64,000 nt of DNA, taken from Planctomycetota bacterium (GTDB lineage: Bacteria > Planctomycetota > Phycisphaerae > Phycisphaerales > SM1A02). The stretch is taken from the NCBI GenBank assembly GCA_022566535.1, contig JADFIR010000012.1:18059-82058 (forward strand), read 5' to 3'. Under the pieces are notes generated by a model. That model saw nothing but the letters and a program-made list of their open reading frames with translations. It had not been told where the DNA came from and searched no databases. The position numbers were made by a program, and so were the translations under genes. This document shows, piece after piece, positions 19,630 through 30,500 of this stretch; position 1 is the stretch's first letter; every line of letters begins with the position of its first letter.

Positions 19630-20562
19630 ATGGCAAGTGAGCCCATTGAACGCCTCCGCCGCAACATCACATCGGTCTATATGGGCAATACCGCGGCCGT
19701 TGATCGGGTCATTCTTTGCCTGCTCGCGCGGGGACACATCCTCATCGAGGACGTCCCCGGGGTCGGCAAGACGGTGCTGGCCAATGCCCTGGCCAGATCA
19801 GTCCGCTGTTCATTCACCCGCATCCAGTGCACGCCGGACCTGTTGCCTTCTGACATCATCGGCGTCAGCGTATACGACCGCGAGCAAGGCGTCTTCGAGT
19901 TCAAGCGCGGGCCCATCTTTCACAGCATCATCCTTGCCGACGAGATCAACCGCACCACGCCGCGCACGCAATCGGCGCTGCTGGAGGCGATGAACGAGGC
20001 CACGGTTTCGGTGGAAAGTCAGGTGTTTCGGTTGCCCCAGCCGTTCATGGTGGTGGCCACCCAGAATCCGTACGAGTTCGAGGGAACCTATTTCCTGCCG
20101 GAAAACCAGCTTGATCGATTCCTGATGCGGATCAACCTGGGGTACCCCGCCCCGGACGACGAATCGCGGATCATCGAGAAGCAGCCGGCCCGAACCACGC
20201 TGGCCATGCTCGAGCCGGTCATGTCGAGTGAAGAAGTGCTTCGGCTCCAAGAGCAAGTGGACGAAGTATCCATTGACCAGACGCTGGTGGACTATGTCAT
20301 TGCCCTGGCTGCGGCGACGCGAGAAAACGATGACTTGCAGATCGGGATCAGCCCCCGCGGGTCGCTGGCGCTCGCCCAGGCTGCCCGGGCATGCGCCATG
20401 ATGCAGGGCCGCGACTATTGCGTGCCCGAGGATATTGTCTCCAACGTCCTTCCGGTCTGCGCCCACCGGGTGATCAGCAAGACGTACATGCACGCCGGTG
20501 ATACCGCCACCACCAAGCGCATTATCCAGCAGGTACTGGAAACGGTGCCCAGCCCGGCGTAG
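19630..20562 (+). CDS. MoxR-family AAA+ ATPase
   Basis: GHILIEDVPGVGKTVLANALARS...GPIFHSIILADEINRTTPRTQSALLEAMNEATVSV...VVATQNPYEFEGTYFLPENQLDRFLMRI. Confidence 0.95.
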   Translation: MASEPIERLRRNITSVYMGNTAAVDRVILCLLARGHILIEDVPGVGKTVLANALARSVRCSFTRIQCTPDLLPSDIIGVSVYDREQGVFEFKRGPIFHSIILADEINRTTPRTQSALLEAMNEATVSVESQVFRLPQPFMVVATQNPYEFEGTYFLPENQLDRFLMRINLGYPAPDDESRIIEKQPARTTLAMLEPVMSSEEVLRLQEQVDEVSIDQTLVDYVIALAAATRENDDLQIGISPRGSLALAQAARACAMMQGRDYCVPEDIVSNVLPVCAHRVISKTYMHAGDTATTKRIIQQVLETVPSPA

Positions 20563-20682
20563 AACAGCCGGCAGCGATCACCGATTCCATCGAGGCCAGC
20601 GATCGGCCGTTATCACATCCAGCACCGCCTGATGTCGGCCGATACCTGATAGCTGAGACCTCCCGGCAAAGTTCTTGCGGTT

Positions 20683-21654
20683 ATGAGCCCGATCGTCCGA
20701 CCAACACCCAGACCCGGTACGCCGAGGACCCCAGTTGTGCCCAGGCGGCACGCCACCGGCGCGATCAAGTCGCTGCGCAGCACGGACGAGCCGATGGGCA
20801 CGCCGATTCGGCTGGCGATCGGGGTGATTGTGGCGGTCGGCTTTGTGGCGGTGGTGTGGCTGATGGGCGTTGTGGGATTCCGGCTGGGTTTCGCCCCGGT
20901 GATTCGCGTGCCTGGACTTCTCAGTGAGCCCGGCGGAGGCCTGGTCACGGGAACCATCATGCTCATCTGGATTCCGCGGGTGATTCTCCTGGCCGGCGGG
21001 GCCCAGCCAACCTGGCTGATGCTGGGGTTTGGGGCGATCGCGATCCCTGCCGCAGGTCTCAGTGCGGTGTGGCGTCGCCCAGGCGGCAGTCGAGGGCCAT
21101 CATTGGCGGCGGTGGTGTTCACGCACGCCGGCGCGATCTGCGCCGCCCTGAACGCCTTGGCCGTGATCTGGTGGACCTCCTGCAACGCGCGCAATTCCAG
21201 AATCGCCGAGCTGCCAGATGATCCCGCCGGCGCAGACATTTGGCTGGAGAATCTGCAGACCGTAGCCGGTCTCGATGTGCTCGCGGTTATCGCCGCCGCG
21301 GTGTGGGTCGTACTGGTGATGCGACTTTCGATTCCATTGTGGTTGCGAGCGCTGGCCGCCTCGGCCAGCTACGTTGCCCTGGTGGTGGCGATCGTGGCCA
21401 TGTCAATGAGCAACGCTGCATTCGCTCAGATTCAAGCCGAGCGGTCGGTGGTACACCTTGACGACGGCTCCATTGATACCCGGCTGGTGCTCGGGTTCAC
21501 CCCCCGGCACGTCGCGACGCTCCGGATCGAGAACGAGATGGCGATCGTGGAACTTCGTGACCGCTCGGCCACGATGACCGTCGTGGGACGTCAATCAATC
21601 GTCGGCATGCTCCAGGAGGCGGCCCAGCGCAGCCGGGGGAACACCGAACGCTGA
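20683..21654 (+). CDS. Hypothetical multi-pass membrane protein
   Basis: Long ORF with several hydrophobic segments downstream of moxR. Confidence 0.6.
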   Translation: MSPIVRPTPRPGTPRTPVVPRRHATGAIKSLRSTDEPMGTPIRLAIGVIVAVGFVAVVWLMGVVGFRLGFAPVIRVPGLLSEPGGGLVTGTIMLIWIPRVILLAGGAQPTWLMLGFGAIAIPAAGLSAVWRRPGGSRGPSLAAVVFTHAGAICAALNALAVIWWTSCNARNSRIAELPDDPAGADIWLENLQTVAGLDVLAVIAAAVWVVLVMRLSIPLWLRALAASASYVALVVAIVAMSMSNAAFAQIQAERSVVHLDDGSIDTRLVLGFTPRHVATLRIENEMAIVELRDRSATMTVVGRQSIVGMLQEAAQRSRGNTER

Positions 21655-21675
21655 CATCAATCGCAGTCGAACGCT

Positions 21676-21697
21676 GCCCCGCATATGAATGCGGGGC
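21676..21697. terminator. Hairpin between convergent genes
   Basis: gccccgcat-atga-atgcggggc, 9-bp perfect stem. Confidence 0.4.
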
Positions 21698-21768
21698 TAC
21701 AACTCAAGATGTCCGTGGGCAGTATGCATTGGAGCCGCGGGCGGATATCCGCAGGAGACCAGCCCGGC

Positions 21769-22371
21769 TCATAGGCGGCCGTAGCGCTGGATCGCCTCCA
21801 CGACCGCGCGGCTTACCGCAAACGGCTGGCGAATCATCACCCAGAATGCTTCGAACACGTCGCTGCCCGCGGTGGCAAAACCGATGCTGCCCAATCCAAA
21901 CAGGCGCTCTCGCAGGCGAAGAAACACGCTCGTGTGCTGGATGTTCTTCAACTGCGTTTCGAACACGTTGACTCGGAGCACGCCCATCCGCCTAATGACC
22001 CGCCGATCGGTCAGCACATACACCCGGCACCACCACTCCAAACTCTGCCAGAGCAATCGCCCGGCTGCGGCGGCAACCCCCAGACTGTACGCCTGAGCCT
22101 CCGACCACGGGATCCAATCAACGCGAATCGCCACGATCGCCAGAGCCAACGTGAGGATGGAAATGAACATAAGGCTGCCCAATGACGCCAGCGGGACAAA
22201 CAGCAGACTCGGCCGTAGCAGCAGAATCACGATCTCATCATCGTGGATCAGTCCCGCCGGCAACAATGCCTCCACCTGGTCCACCGTCAGCGACGAGGCT
22301 TCCGCGGCACTGAGCATTCCGTGGGCGCACCCGGTGGCTGGTCTTGCGGCCTCGACGCGGCGGAGTCTCAC
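21769..22371 (-). CDS. PH-domain (bPH2-like) membrane protein
   Basis: Two hydrophobic segments then RVYVLTDRRVIRRMGVLRVNVFETQLKNIQHTSVFLRLRERLFGLGSIGFATAG. Confidence 0.75.
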   Translation of the reverse strand: MRLRRVEAARPATGCAHGMLSAAEASSLTVDQVEALLPAGLIHDDEIVILLLRPSLLFVPLASLGSLMFISILTLALAIVAIRVDWIPWSEAQAYSLGVAAAAGRLLWQSLEWWCRVYVLTDRRVIRRMGVLRVNVFETQLKNIQHTSVFLRLRERLFGLGSIGFATAGSDVFEAFWVMIRQPFAVSRAVVEAIQRYGRL

Positions 22372-22913
22372 AACGCTTCCTTCCGGAGCGTGCCGATATC
22401 CGGCAGATTGCGGTAGTAGTTGTTGTAGTCCAGCCCGTAGCCCACGACAAACACATCAGGGATGTCAAACCCCACATACTCACATGGCGTATCCAGCGCG
22501 GACCGACGCTGCTTGCGCAGCAGCACGCATGCTCGAAGCGACTTCGGCTGACGGCTGGCCAACTTCTCGCGTATGAGCCGCAGTGTGCCGCCGGAATCCA
22601 GGATGTCATCCACGATCAGCACATGCTTGTCTTTCAAGTCGTCCGGCAGGGCGCCGATGATCTGAGGGCCCCGGCTCGTCATCGATTTGCCCGGATAGCC
22701 GGCGACGGTCACCACCTCGATTCGGATCTTCTGCGGCAGTTGTCGAATCAGGTCGGCCAAGAAGATGATGCTGCCGGTGAGGATCGGCACCAATACGATC
22801 TCTGCTTCATCCGGCAGATCGTCCAGATCGCGGGCGATCTGTGCAGAGAGCTCCTTGAGGCGATGGGCAATGCGCTGGCGCGGAATCAGCACCGTTTCGA
22901 TATCCGTGAGCAC
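22368..22913 (-). CDS. hpt: Hypoxanthine phosphoribosyltransferase
   Basis: PILTGSIIFLADLIRQLP...KHVLIVDDILDSGGTLRLIRE...DYVGFDIPDVFVVGYGLDYNNYYRNLPDIG-type C-term. Confidence 0.95.
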   Translation of the reverse strand: MLTDIETVLIPRQRIAHRLKELSAQIARDLDDLPDEAEIVLVPILTGSIIFLADLIRQLPQKIRIEVVTVAGYPGKSMTSRGPQIIGALPDDLKDKHVLIVDDILDSGGTLRLIREKLASRQPKSLRACVLLRKQRRSALDTPCEYVGFDIPDVFVVGYGLDYNNYYRNLPDIGTLRKEAL

Positions 22914-22989
22914 GATGCGCAGTGTATAGCCGGCCGGGGCTGCATGTCATCATTCGCAGACATTCGAATTCGCGGCCCACCGCGCTGGG

Positions 22990-24513
22990 TCATCCAACAG
23001 CGCAGGGCCCGATCAGCCAGCCCGACAGCAGTTGGGCACATCCGAGGAAGGTGGCGAACGCGACCGCGTCGGTGATCATGATGAGGAAGATGGCCGAGGC
23101 GGTTGCCGGGTCCGCGCCCAGGCGGCGCATCAGAAGCGGCACGGATGAGCCGGCCAGCGTGCCGATCCCGGTTGACAGGGCCATCGACACCGCGGCCACC
23201 ACCCCCAGCCGCCAACTGACGCTGTCCATGACCGTTGACAGAAGCGTCAGGGCGATCCCCACCACAACACCCAGGAGCAGGCCGGTCAACAATCCCACCG
23301 CCCCTTCGCGTAACACCAGCGGAACCACCCGGCCGGGCCGGACCTCCTCCAACACGATGCCCCGCAGAGTGACCGCCAGGGCCTGATGACCGGCGTTGCC
23401 CGCCTGGGCCGCGATCATCGGCATCAACACCGCGAGGATGGCTAACTCCCGAATCAGATTCTCAAACTGCAAGACCACAATCACGGCCACGCAGGTCGTG
23501 AACAGGTTGACCACCAACCACGGGAATCGCCCGCGAAACTTCTCGCCCATCCCCGAATACACCGCTTCGACCGCCCCCGCCCCGACGCTCTTCTGAACGT
23601 CCTCGGTGTCCTCGGCCCGAATGATGTCGATCACGTCATCCACGGTGACGACGCCGATCAGCCGATCGTCAAGATCAACGACGGGAAGCATGGAATAGTC
23701 ATAGCGGTCGAACTCCCTGGCCACCTGCTCACGATCGAGGTCGGTACGGACCGCCTTGACGGTCTGATTCATCAGCTCGGCGATGGGATGATCGGGGCCA
23801 GCCAACAGCAGGTCGCGCAGCCCGATGATGCCGACGAGCCGGCCGTCGTCGCGGACGACCAGGAGATGCTGTACCTCCGGCCCGATGGTTGACGCACGGA
23901 TGACATCGATGGCTTGAGCAACTGTCAATCGCTCCTTCAGGGCAAGGAAGTCGGTGGTCATTAGACCCCCGGCCGATTCGCGGTCATAGTCGATGAGGTC
24001 TCGAAGCTGAGCCGCCGTGGCCAGCGTCAGGGCGGCGAGGGCTTCCTGGCGGTAGGACTCGTCCATCGCCTGAAGGAGATCCGCGGCGTCGTCCGGCGCC
24101 ATCAGATCCAGGAGCCGGGTGGCATAGGCCAGGTCTTCCTCGACCAGATCCTCCATCACGCCGACCGCCAGCGGCATCTGCATTTCGGCCAGAGCGTCCG
24201 CCGCGGACTGATCGTCCATCTGCTCCAGGACTTCGGCCGCTTCCTCCTGCTGAAGTGTCTCCAAGGTGTCAGCTGCGTCCGCTGCTTCTTGTTGCTGTAC
24301 GGCGTCGGCCAGCACCGGCACGTCGATGGAGTGCTCGAGCAGCTTGGCCACCCGCTCGTCCTGTGGCGAGGTCTCGGCCACATCCTCGATGTGGGACGCC
24401 GCCTCGGCCTGAGCCGGCCGGTGTATGGAAGGTGAGTTCAGGGCGGATTTGTCCGGCGGCTGCGGCATCACCGCGAGTGTAGCGAAGAGGCCCATCCCCG
24501 TTTGACCGCTCAC
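22990..24513 (-). CDS. mgtE: Magnesium transporter MgtE
   Basis: N-domain, CBS pair (VVRDDGRLVGIIGLRDLLLAGPDHPIAELM), TM region MPMIAAQAGNAGHQALAVTLRGI; start uncertain. Confidence 0.93.
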   Translation of the reverse strand: MSGQTGMGLFATLAVMPQPPDKSALNSPSIHRPAQAEAASHIEDVAETSPQDERVAKLLEHSIDVPVLADAVQQQEAADAADTLETLQQEEAAEVLEQMDDQSAADALAEMQMPLAVGVMEDLVEEDLAYATRLLDLMAPDDAADLLQAMDESYRQEALAALTLATAAQLRDLIDYDRESAGGLMTTDFLALKERLTVAQAIDVIRASTIGPEVQHLLVVRDDGRLVGIIGLRDLLLAGPDHPIAELMNQTVKAVRTDLDREQVAREFDRYDYSMLPVVDLDDRLIGVVTVDDVIDIIRAEDTEDVQKSVGAGAVEAVYSGMGEKFRGRFPWLVVNLFTTCVAVIVVLQFENLIRELAILAVLMPMIAAQAGNAGHQALAVTLRGIVLEEVRPGRVVPLVLREGAVGLLTGLLLGVVVGIALTLLSTVMDSVSWRLGVVAAVSMALSTGIGTLAGSSVPLLMRRLGADPATASAIFLIMITDAVAFATFLGCAQLLSGWLIGPCAVG

Positions 24514-24563
24514 TCGAAGACCCGCGCGCCGCCTCCTACACGGCCAGAGACCGGCATCACCAC

Positions 24564-25226
24564 CTACGGCCGAAAATCTAGGTGTTCAACTTTCCCCAGG
24601 ACCGCGGTGGAGATGTTGGCCAGGTGCGAGGAGACGCGTTTGTAATGCCTCGCCAGAAGAGAATAGGCGACGGCTTCATGCGTCTGGATGCTCGCCTGGT
24701 CGCCGAGCAACTGCTCGATGACCTTGTCACAATCATCTCCGATGGCATCGGCCTTCGCGATTGCCTCCTTGGCCGCTTGCGCGTCGGACTCCCGGAAGGC
24801 CTTGCTCACCATGGTGAACAATTGCTCAACCCGACTGCACACGCCCTCCAACGGTTCGTGGTAGCGCGCAACGTGGAAGCCTTCCTTGTAGAACCGCCCC
24901 ACCTCAAAGACGTTCTTGCAGTAGTCGCCGATGCGCTCGGCATCCTTGGCCACGCTCATCAGGGCCAGACCCGCCGCAACATCCGAACCTGGATTGATGG
25001 TCAGATGGCGAACGATCTTGCGGCGGATCGACCGCAGCAGTTCGTTGATTGATTTGTCCCGCTGGTAGATCGCGTCCCTCTGCTGCGACGCGTCCACCTT
25101 GCGGTGTAAGACTTCGCTGGCTCTGACGAACATCCACTGCGAATGATCGAGCATCTCCGCCAATTCGGAGAACGCTTGATCGAGCACATCGCCAGATTTG
25201 AGAGCAGAAAAGAGCTGTTTGAACAT
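24564..25226 (-). CDS. PhoU-like phosphate regulator
   Basis: 220 aa helical protein adjacent to nptA; RDKSINELLRSIRRKIVRHLTINPGSDVAAGLALMSVAKDAERIGDYCKNVFEV. Confidence 0.8.
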   Translation of the reverse strand: MFKQLFSALKSGDVLDQAFSELAEMLDHSQWMFVRASEVLHRKVDASQQRDAIYQRDKSINELLRSIRRKIVRHLTINPGSDVAAGLALMSVAKDAERIGDYCKNVFEVGRFYKEGFHVARYHEPLEGVCSRVEQLFTMVSKAFRESDAQAAKEAIAKADAIGDDCDKVIEQLLGDQASIQTHEAVAYSLLARHYKRVSSHLANISTAVLGKVEHLDFRP

Positions 25227-25236
25227 CGTCTTGACC

Positions 25237-26469
25237 TCAGGGACCAGGCGTGGGACCGCTCCACCACCTGGTGATGAGTATTCCCATTATTGGCACCACA
25301 AAGAAGAGAATGACCAGAAAGAGTATTGCATATCCCCTCGACCTCGTCGCCAATCCACCGTACCACTGGGCGAGTGTCATCGGCACCACCTTCAAGGGGT
25401 ACCAGATCGCAATGCCAGAGATGTTGAACAGGACGTGCGAGATGGCCACGGTGGCGGCGACGGCCTTCTCATTGACGGCCGTCGCCGGATCGTCAACTAT
25501 GGCCAGAGCTGCGATGATCCCGGTCACGGTTGTGCCGAGGTTCGCACCAAGCACAAAAGGGAAGACCTGACGCAGCTTCAACGCGCCCGCCGCGGCCAGA
25601 GGAACGATCAGACTCGTCGTTACAGAGCTGGATTGAACAAGCACCGTCGTCACCGCCCCCACGCTGCCCGCCACCAGATCGTTGCGAAAGAACACCGTAC
25701 GGAACAACCCCTCGATGCGGCGGAGGAGGGCGCCCTTGAGGTTCTTCACCAGGAACACCAGCGACACGAGCAGGAGAACGAGGCCAAGGATCGCCACCGC
25801 TGACGCCACCCATGTGGGGCTCGAAAACACTTGTTGTGCGGTCGACTCGACCGTGGAGACGACCGGTTTGGTGATCACGATGATTGGACTCGTTTGCTTG
25901 CCCTGAGTTTGAAAGCCGACGATGCCGGCCACGAATCCGGCGGACTTGATCAGCGGGCCGAACATCCACTCAATTGGGAACAACACGGCGACCGCCAGCA
26001 GATTGAAGATATCGTGAACAAGCGCGGCGGTGAAGCCTCGCTGGAATTGGTGCCGAATCCGCCAGCTCCCTAACGATACCAGGATGCCCGTGACCGAAGT
26101 CCCGATGTTGGCCCCCATCACTGCGAAAACGGCCGCGTCAACCTGCAATACGCCTGCCGCTGTTAGCGTGATGATGAGGCTCGTGGTAAACGACGAACTC
26201 TGAAAGATCGCCGTGACCAAAAGCGATACCAGCAGCGGCACGAACGGATTCTCGGCTGCATTGAAGAGTTCCTCGATCCTCTGACCCGTTCCCGGCATCT
26301 TTGCCAACGTCTTGAGGCCGCTGCCCATGACGTTGATGGCGGCGAGGAAAAAGTACAAACAGATCCCGGCATAAATGCCGCTGAGCCAAGCCGGTGTTTC
26401 GCGCGTAGATGAGGGCTGACTTAATGGGGTCGGAGATGATGGGGGCTGCGAAGCGGCGCCCTCGGGCAT
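25237..26469 (-). CDS. Na/Pi cotransporter family protein
   Basis: Duplicated QSSS motifs: TAIFQSSSFTTSLIITLTAAGVL and TVLVQSSSVTTSLIVPLAAAG. Confidence 0.93.
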   Translation of the reverse strand: MPEGAASQPPSSPTPLSQPSSTRETPAWLSGIYAGICLYFFLAAINVMGSGLKTLAKMPGTGQRIEELFNAAENPFVPLLVSLLVTAIFQSSSFTTSLIITLTAAGVLQVDAAVFAVMGANIGTSVTGILVSLGSWRIRHQFQRGFTAALVHDIFNLLAVAVLFPIEWMFGPLIKSAGFVAGIVGFQTQGKQTSPIIVITKPVVSTVESTAQQVFSSPTWVASAVAILGLVLLLVSLVFLVKNLKGALLRRIEGLFRTVFFRNDLVAGSVGAVTTVLVQSSSVTTSLIVPLAAAGALKLRQVFPFVLGANLGTTVTGIIAALAIVDDPATAVNEKAVAATVAISHVLFNISGIAIWYPLKVVPMTLAQWYGGLATRSRGYAILFLVILFFVVPIMGILITRWWSGPTPGP

Positions 26470-26604
26470 CTCGGTCGGCCCTCAGTGAGATGGCGATTCG
26501 GCAACGCGAACCGCACAGGGTCGGCATAATACGGTCGGCCCGTCTTCTGTCTACACCGCTTCAGAGATCCACGAAGAAAATAGTTCATCGCTATCCTCGT
26601 CCAG

Positions 26605-27375
26605 ATGGAGCCGCCCCGGGCACAGGCCGGCAACGTCTTTGAAGTGATCGATTTGGCTGATCCACGCCTCGCCGACTACCGCGATATCCGTGACCGGGGG
26701 CTGCGTGGCCGGGACGGCATTCCCGGGCTGTTTGTTGGCGAACAGCCGCTGATCGTCCAGCGCATGCTCTCCATGCCGGGCGTGACCAAGTCCGTGCTGG
26801 TGGTGACGAGGTGGGCGGATCGCATCGCCCCCCTTGCCCCGCCCGATGTGCCGGTCTATATCACCCCGCTGGACCTGATGCGGCACGTGGCTGGGTTTAC
26901 CGTCCATCGAGGCGTGCTGGCCATCGGGTGTCGCTCGGCGATCGAGCGGTCGGACCTCGCCTCGGCCCTGTGCCCCGACGGCCCGCTCACCGTTCTGCTG
27001 TGCGAAAACATCACCAATATCGACAACATCGGGTTTCTCTTTCGCAACGCCGCAGCGTTCGGGGTCGATGCCGTCGTACTAAGCCCCCGCTGCCATGATC
27101 CACTGTATCGCAAATCCTTGCGCGTTTCGATCGGTCACGCGCTCACCGTGCCGTTCGTGCGGTGTCTCGACTGGCCGGGCGATCTCGGCCGGCTGAAGGC
27201 CCGGCATCCGACGAGTCGAGCGTGCGCGAATAATCAGCGAGCCGCCGCGTCCTCGCGAGCGGCTATTGCCGGGTTGGAGCGTTCATCCATTTCACGACTG
27301 ATCGTTGCTGCCGATCGAGCGAGACCGCTGGCGGGGACGCCGCGGCTCGCTAAGATTCCCCCTGGATCACTGTGA
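26605..27375 (+). CDS. SpoU/TrmH-family RNA methyltransferase, C-terminus frameshifted
   Basis: LLCENITNIDNIGFLFRNAAAFGVDAVVLSPRCHDPLYRKSLRVSIGHALTVPF; KVPMAPGVDSLNVAVAAAVCLHRF lies in the +1 frame to 27478. Confidence 0.85.
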   Translation: MEPPRAQAGNVFEVIDLADPRLADYRDIRDRGLRGRDGIPGLFVGEQPLIVQRMLSMPGVTKSVLVVTRWADRIAPLAPPDVPVYITPLDLMRHVAGFTVHRGVLAIGCRSAIERSDLASALCPDGPLTVLLCENITNIDNIGFLFRNAAAFGVDAVVLSPRCHDPLYRKSLRVSIGHALTVPFVRCLDWPGDLGRLKARHPTSRACANNQRAAASSRAAIAGLERSSISRLIVAADRARPLAGTPRLAKIPPGSL

Positions 27376-27532
27376 TCACATCGTCAAGGTTCCGATGGCT
27401 CCGGGAGTCGATTCGCTCAATGTCGCCGTCGCCGCCGCCGTGTGCCTGCACCGCTTTAGCACCGCCGTGCGTGTGTAAACAGTGAAGGATCGCCTCGGTG
27501 CTTGGGCCGCCAGGTCGGCAATACCAAAATGT

Positions 27533-30500
27533 TTAGGGTTTCAGGTGCTCTTGGGATTCGCGGCGAACGGTCTCCCGCTCGATCCAGTGAAGAAGTGCGT
27601 CCCGGTTCACGATCACTCCACCTTTTATCACCATCCATATCTTTTTTGTATTTTGAATGTCTTGCAGCGGATCGGCGTCGAGGATCACGAGGTCCGCCCA
27701 CTTGCCGTCCTCAATGGTCCCGATCTCCGCGTCGGCTCCGAGCACGCGGGCCGCGATGCCGGTCGCCGCATGAATGGCTTCCGACGGCGACATGCCCGAC
27801 CGAACGAGTTCTTCCAGCTCCCAGTGCAGGGCCCACGCCAGATGGGGCGTGTCTGTGCCTGCGGCAATCGTTACGCCGCCTTCATGCAGCTTCTTGGTAG
27901 CTAGGCGCGCCCAATTGAGCCGTGGTTCCCAGAACCGGCGTCGTGCCGGGGGATTACGTAGTGCAAACTGGCGCAAGGACGGGCTGAGAAAGGGAGCGGT
28001 GACCGGTTGGTCGACGATGGACGGCTCATCGATCAGACGCACGATGGAGGAGAAGACCGCAATTGTGGGCACGACCCAGAGATCGGCAGCCTTGAAGAGC
28101 TGCACGACATCATTGTAGATGATGCCATCCGTACGGTCGCCTGACTGCCCTAAATGTTCTTTGCCATCGAGTCCAGCGGCGATCAGCGGAAGCGGAAGCG
28201 CCAAGTGTCCACTCACCGGCAGGCCAAACGTGTGGGCCGCTTCGATGAACTCGGCGCCAGAATGGACGATAGGGAAATACAATTTGGCATATTCTGCACC
28301 GAAAGCATGGGCCAGCCTCAGCGCTCGTAGACGGCCCGCGCCGTCTGCCGGTGTTTGAATCGTATCGCCCGACAAACCGGGGCCCGACTTGTCAGTTGCG
28401 AGGAACTGAAAACCTCCAAACACAATTCTGGGCCCCGCACGCAAACCGGCTTCAACCTCGTCGCGCAGCGCAGCCGTCCGGGCGATCGGCGAGCTGGCGT
28501 CGCGGACCGTCGTCACACCGTAGTAGATCAGGCCGGGAAGCTCGACGTCATCCCACATATGCGTATGCAAATCAATGAGTCCGGGCATCACCACCCGGCC
28601 TTCTGCCTCAATGACGCGGGTCCCCTCTTTTGCTTTGATCTCACCATCGGGCGCAACGCGAGCAATGCGTCCCCCCTCCACAAGGATGTCGCGCAGTTCT
28701 GTTGGAGCATCTTCCTTGCCGGTAATGAGCCGAACGTTGCGAATAAGCATCGGCTCCGGTGGCGCGGGCAGGCGATAACTGAGAGGCCAGCCGAGGTGTT
28801 GGAGTTGGCCATCGGATCGGCGGAGCCGGAGCCCGTCATCTGAAACGTAGAGGATGCTACCATCCCGGGCGACACTGGGATAGAGTGCCGCGTCGTCGAA
28901 GAGGGGGGCCGGCTCTTCCAACATTCCAGCTTCAGCGCTGAAGCGCACTCGCCAGAGCTTGTTGTTCTCGATGTACACGATTGCCCCGCTCGCACCCCAG
29001 TGCAAAAAGGTCGGCATCGCCGGGAACCGCTCAAGTTGTCGCTCCTTGCCTTCGAGCGTGATGAGAGTGGCCGTAATTCGCGAACCCTCCCCCGGCGGCC
29101 AATCTGGCCAACTGAAAAGAAGGATGCTTTTGGAGTCTGGACTCCACGGTGGCACCTCCTGACTGTGCGACATCCCCCACGATATGGGAGCTTGAGCGAC
29201 GTCAAGGGTCGCCTCCCTGTGTTTGATTGGCCCGCCGTGGGCAGGAATGACACGCACACGAAGAGACTCCTCCTCGTGCAAAAAAGCGATGTGCTGACCA
29301 TCGGGTGACCAGGAGGGCCTTGTCTCCGAACCGGGAAGCGAAGTGAGTCGCCGAGTCTTGCCGTTCTCCACATTCGTGGCGAAGAGGTCCTCGGTTCCCC
29401 CCAGCCCTGCGCTGAAGACGACCTCCTGGCCATCGGGTGACCACACCAGGCCATCCGCGGTGCTCGGCAGCGCGGCTAGGGCGCGGGGCTTATCATCCGC
29501 TCGCCAGACCCAGAGCTTTCCCAATGCAATCATGGCGATACGCTTTCCGTCGGGCGATAACGCCAGTCCCCTATGACCCCGGGCAGGACGCTCGACGCCC
29601 GGAGGCGCAAAGCGGACCGGCTTCAACTGCGGCCGCTTCCGTTGAAAACTCAACTTGGCCGTGAAGGGGATCGCCTGTGGGCTCCCGCCGGTTGCCGCCA
29701 TGCGCCACAACCGGCCATCGGCGGAATAGTAAAGCGCGGACCCGTCGGGTGACCAGCGCACACGAAGCGGCGTCGTATCAGAGTGCTCGGTAAGCTTCTG
29801 CGCGGTCCCGCCCAGATCCTGTACCCACAGTTGCATTCGTCCTTGTGCATCCTTGGAGAAAAAGGCAATCCGCTTCGCGTCCGGCGAGTAGACCGGCGCC
29901 CGTCCCTCTACGGTTTCCGCTGTCAGAGGAGTCGCGGTCTCACGGTTGATCCCAACTTCCCAGATGCGCCCTCCACTGGCCCTAAACCGGCCGGCATTGA
30001 CGAAGCAAAGACGTGTGCCGTCGGGCGACCAAGCCGGGTCGCGCACGGACGGAGAGGGAAGACCTTCGATGTGGAGCGGCCGAAGTGCGCCGGTATCCAC
30101 GTCGAGTATGTAAATCTCATTTTGAGGAAACCCTCGAAAGAAGGCAATCTGCCGACCCGTCGGAGACCATGCTGGAAATGTGTCACCCTCACGCCAGCCC
30201 CCCTGCTCCGTGAGCTGCCGTATCTCCTCACCTCCAATCGAAATGAGCCATAGGCCCCCGCCTTCCGGACGGGACGAGCGGAAAGCAATCCATTTCCCAT
30301 CGGTGGAAAAGGAGGGATCCCGATCCACGGCTTGGTCACGCACGGCATGGGTTAACGGAGTCGCCTCGCCTCCGGTGGCTGGCAGGAGCCACAGTTGGCC
30401 GAGTAGATCAAAGACAATCATGCGTCCGTCAGGGGAAAGATCAAAGGCAAGCTTCGTTCCCTCGCGCACTTCAATCGAGATCGCCTGGGTCCAACCATCG

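Noticed and set aside
26605-27478. Programmed frameshifting in the SpoU gene
   Set aside because: Only a C5 run is present, with no clear stimulatory structure seen; sequencing error or pseudogenisation is simpler.
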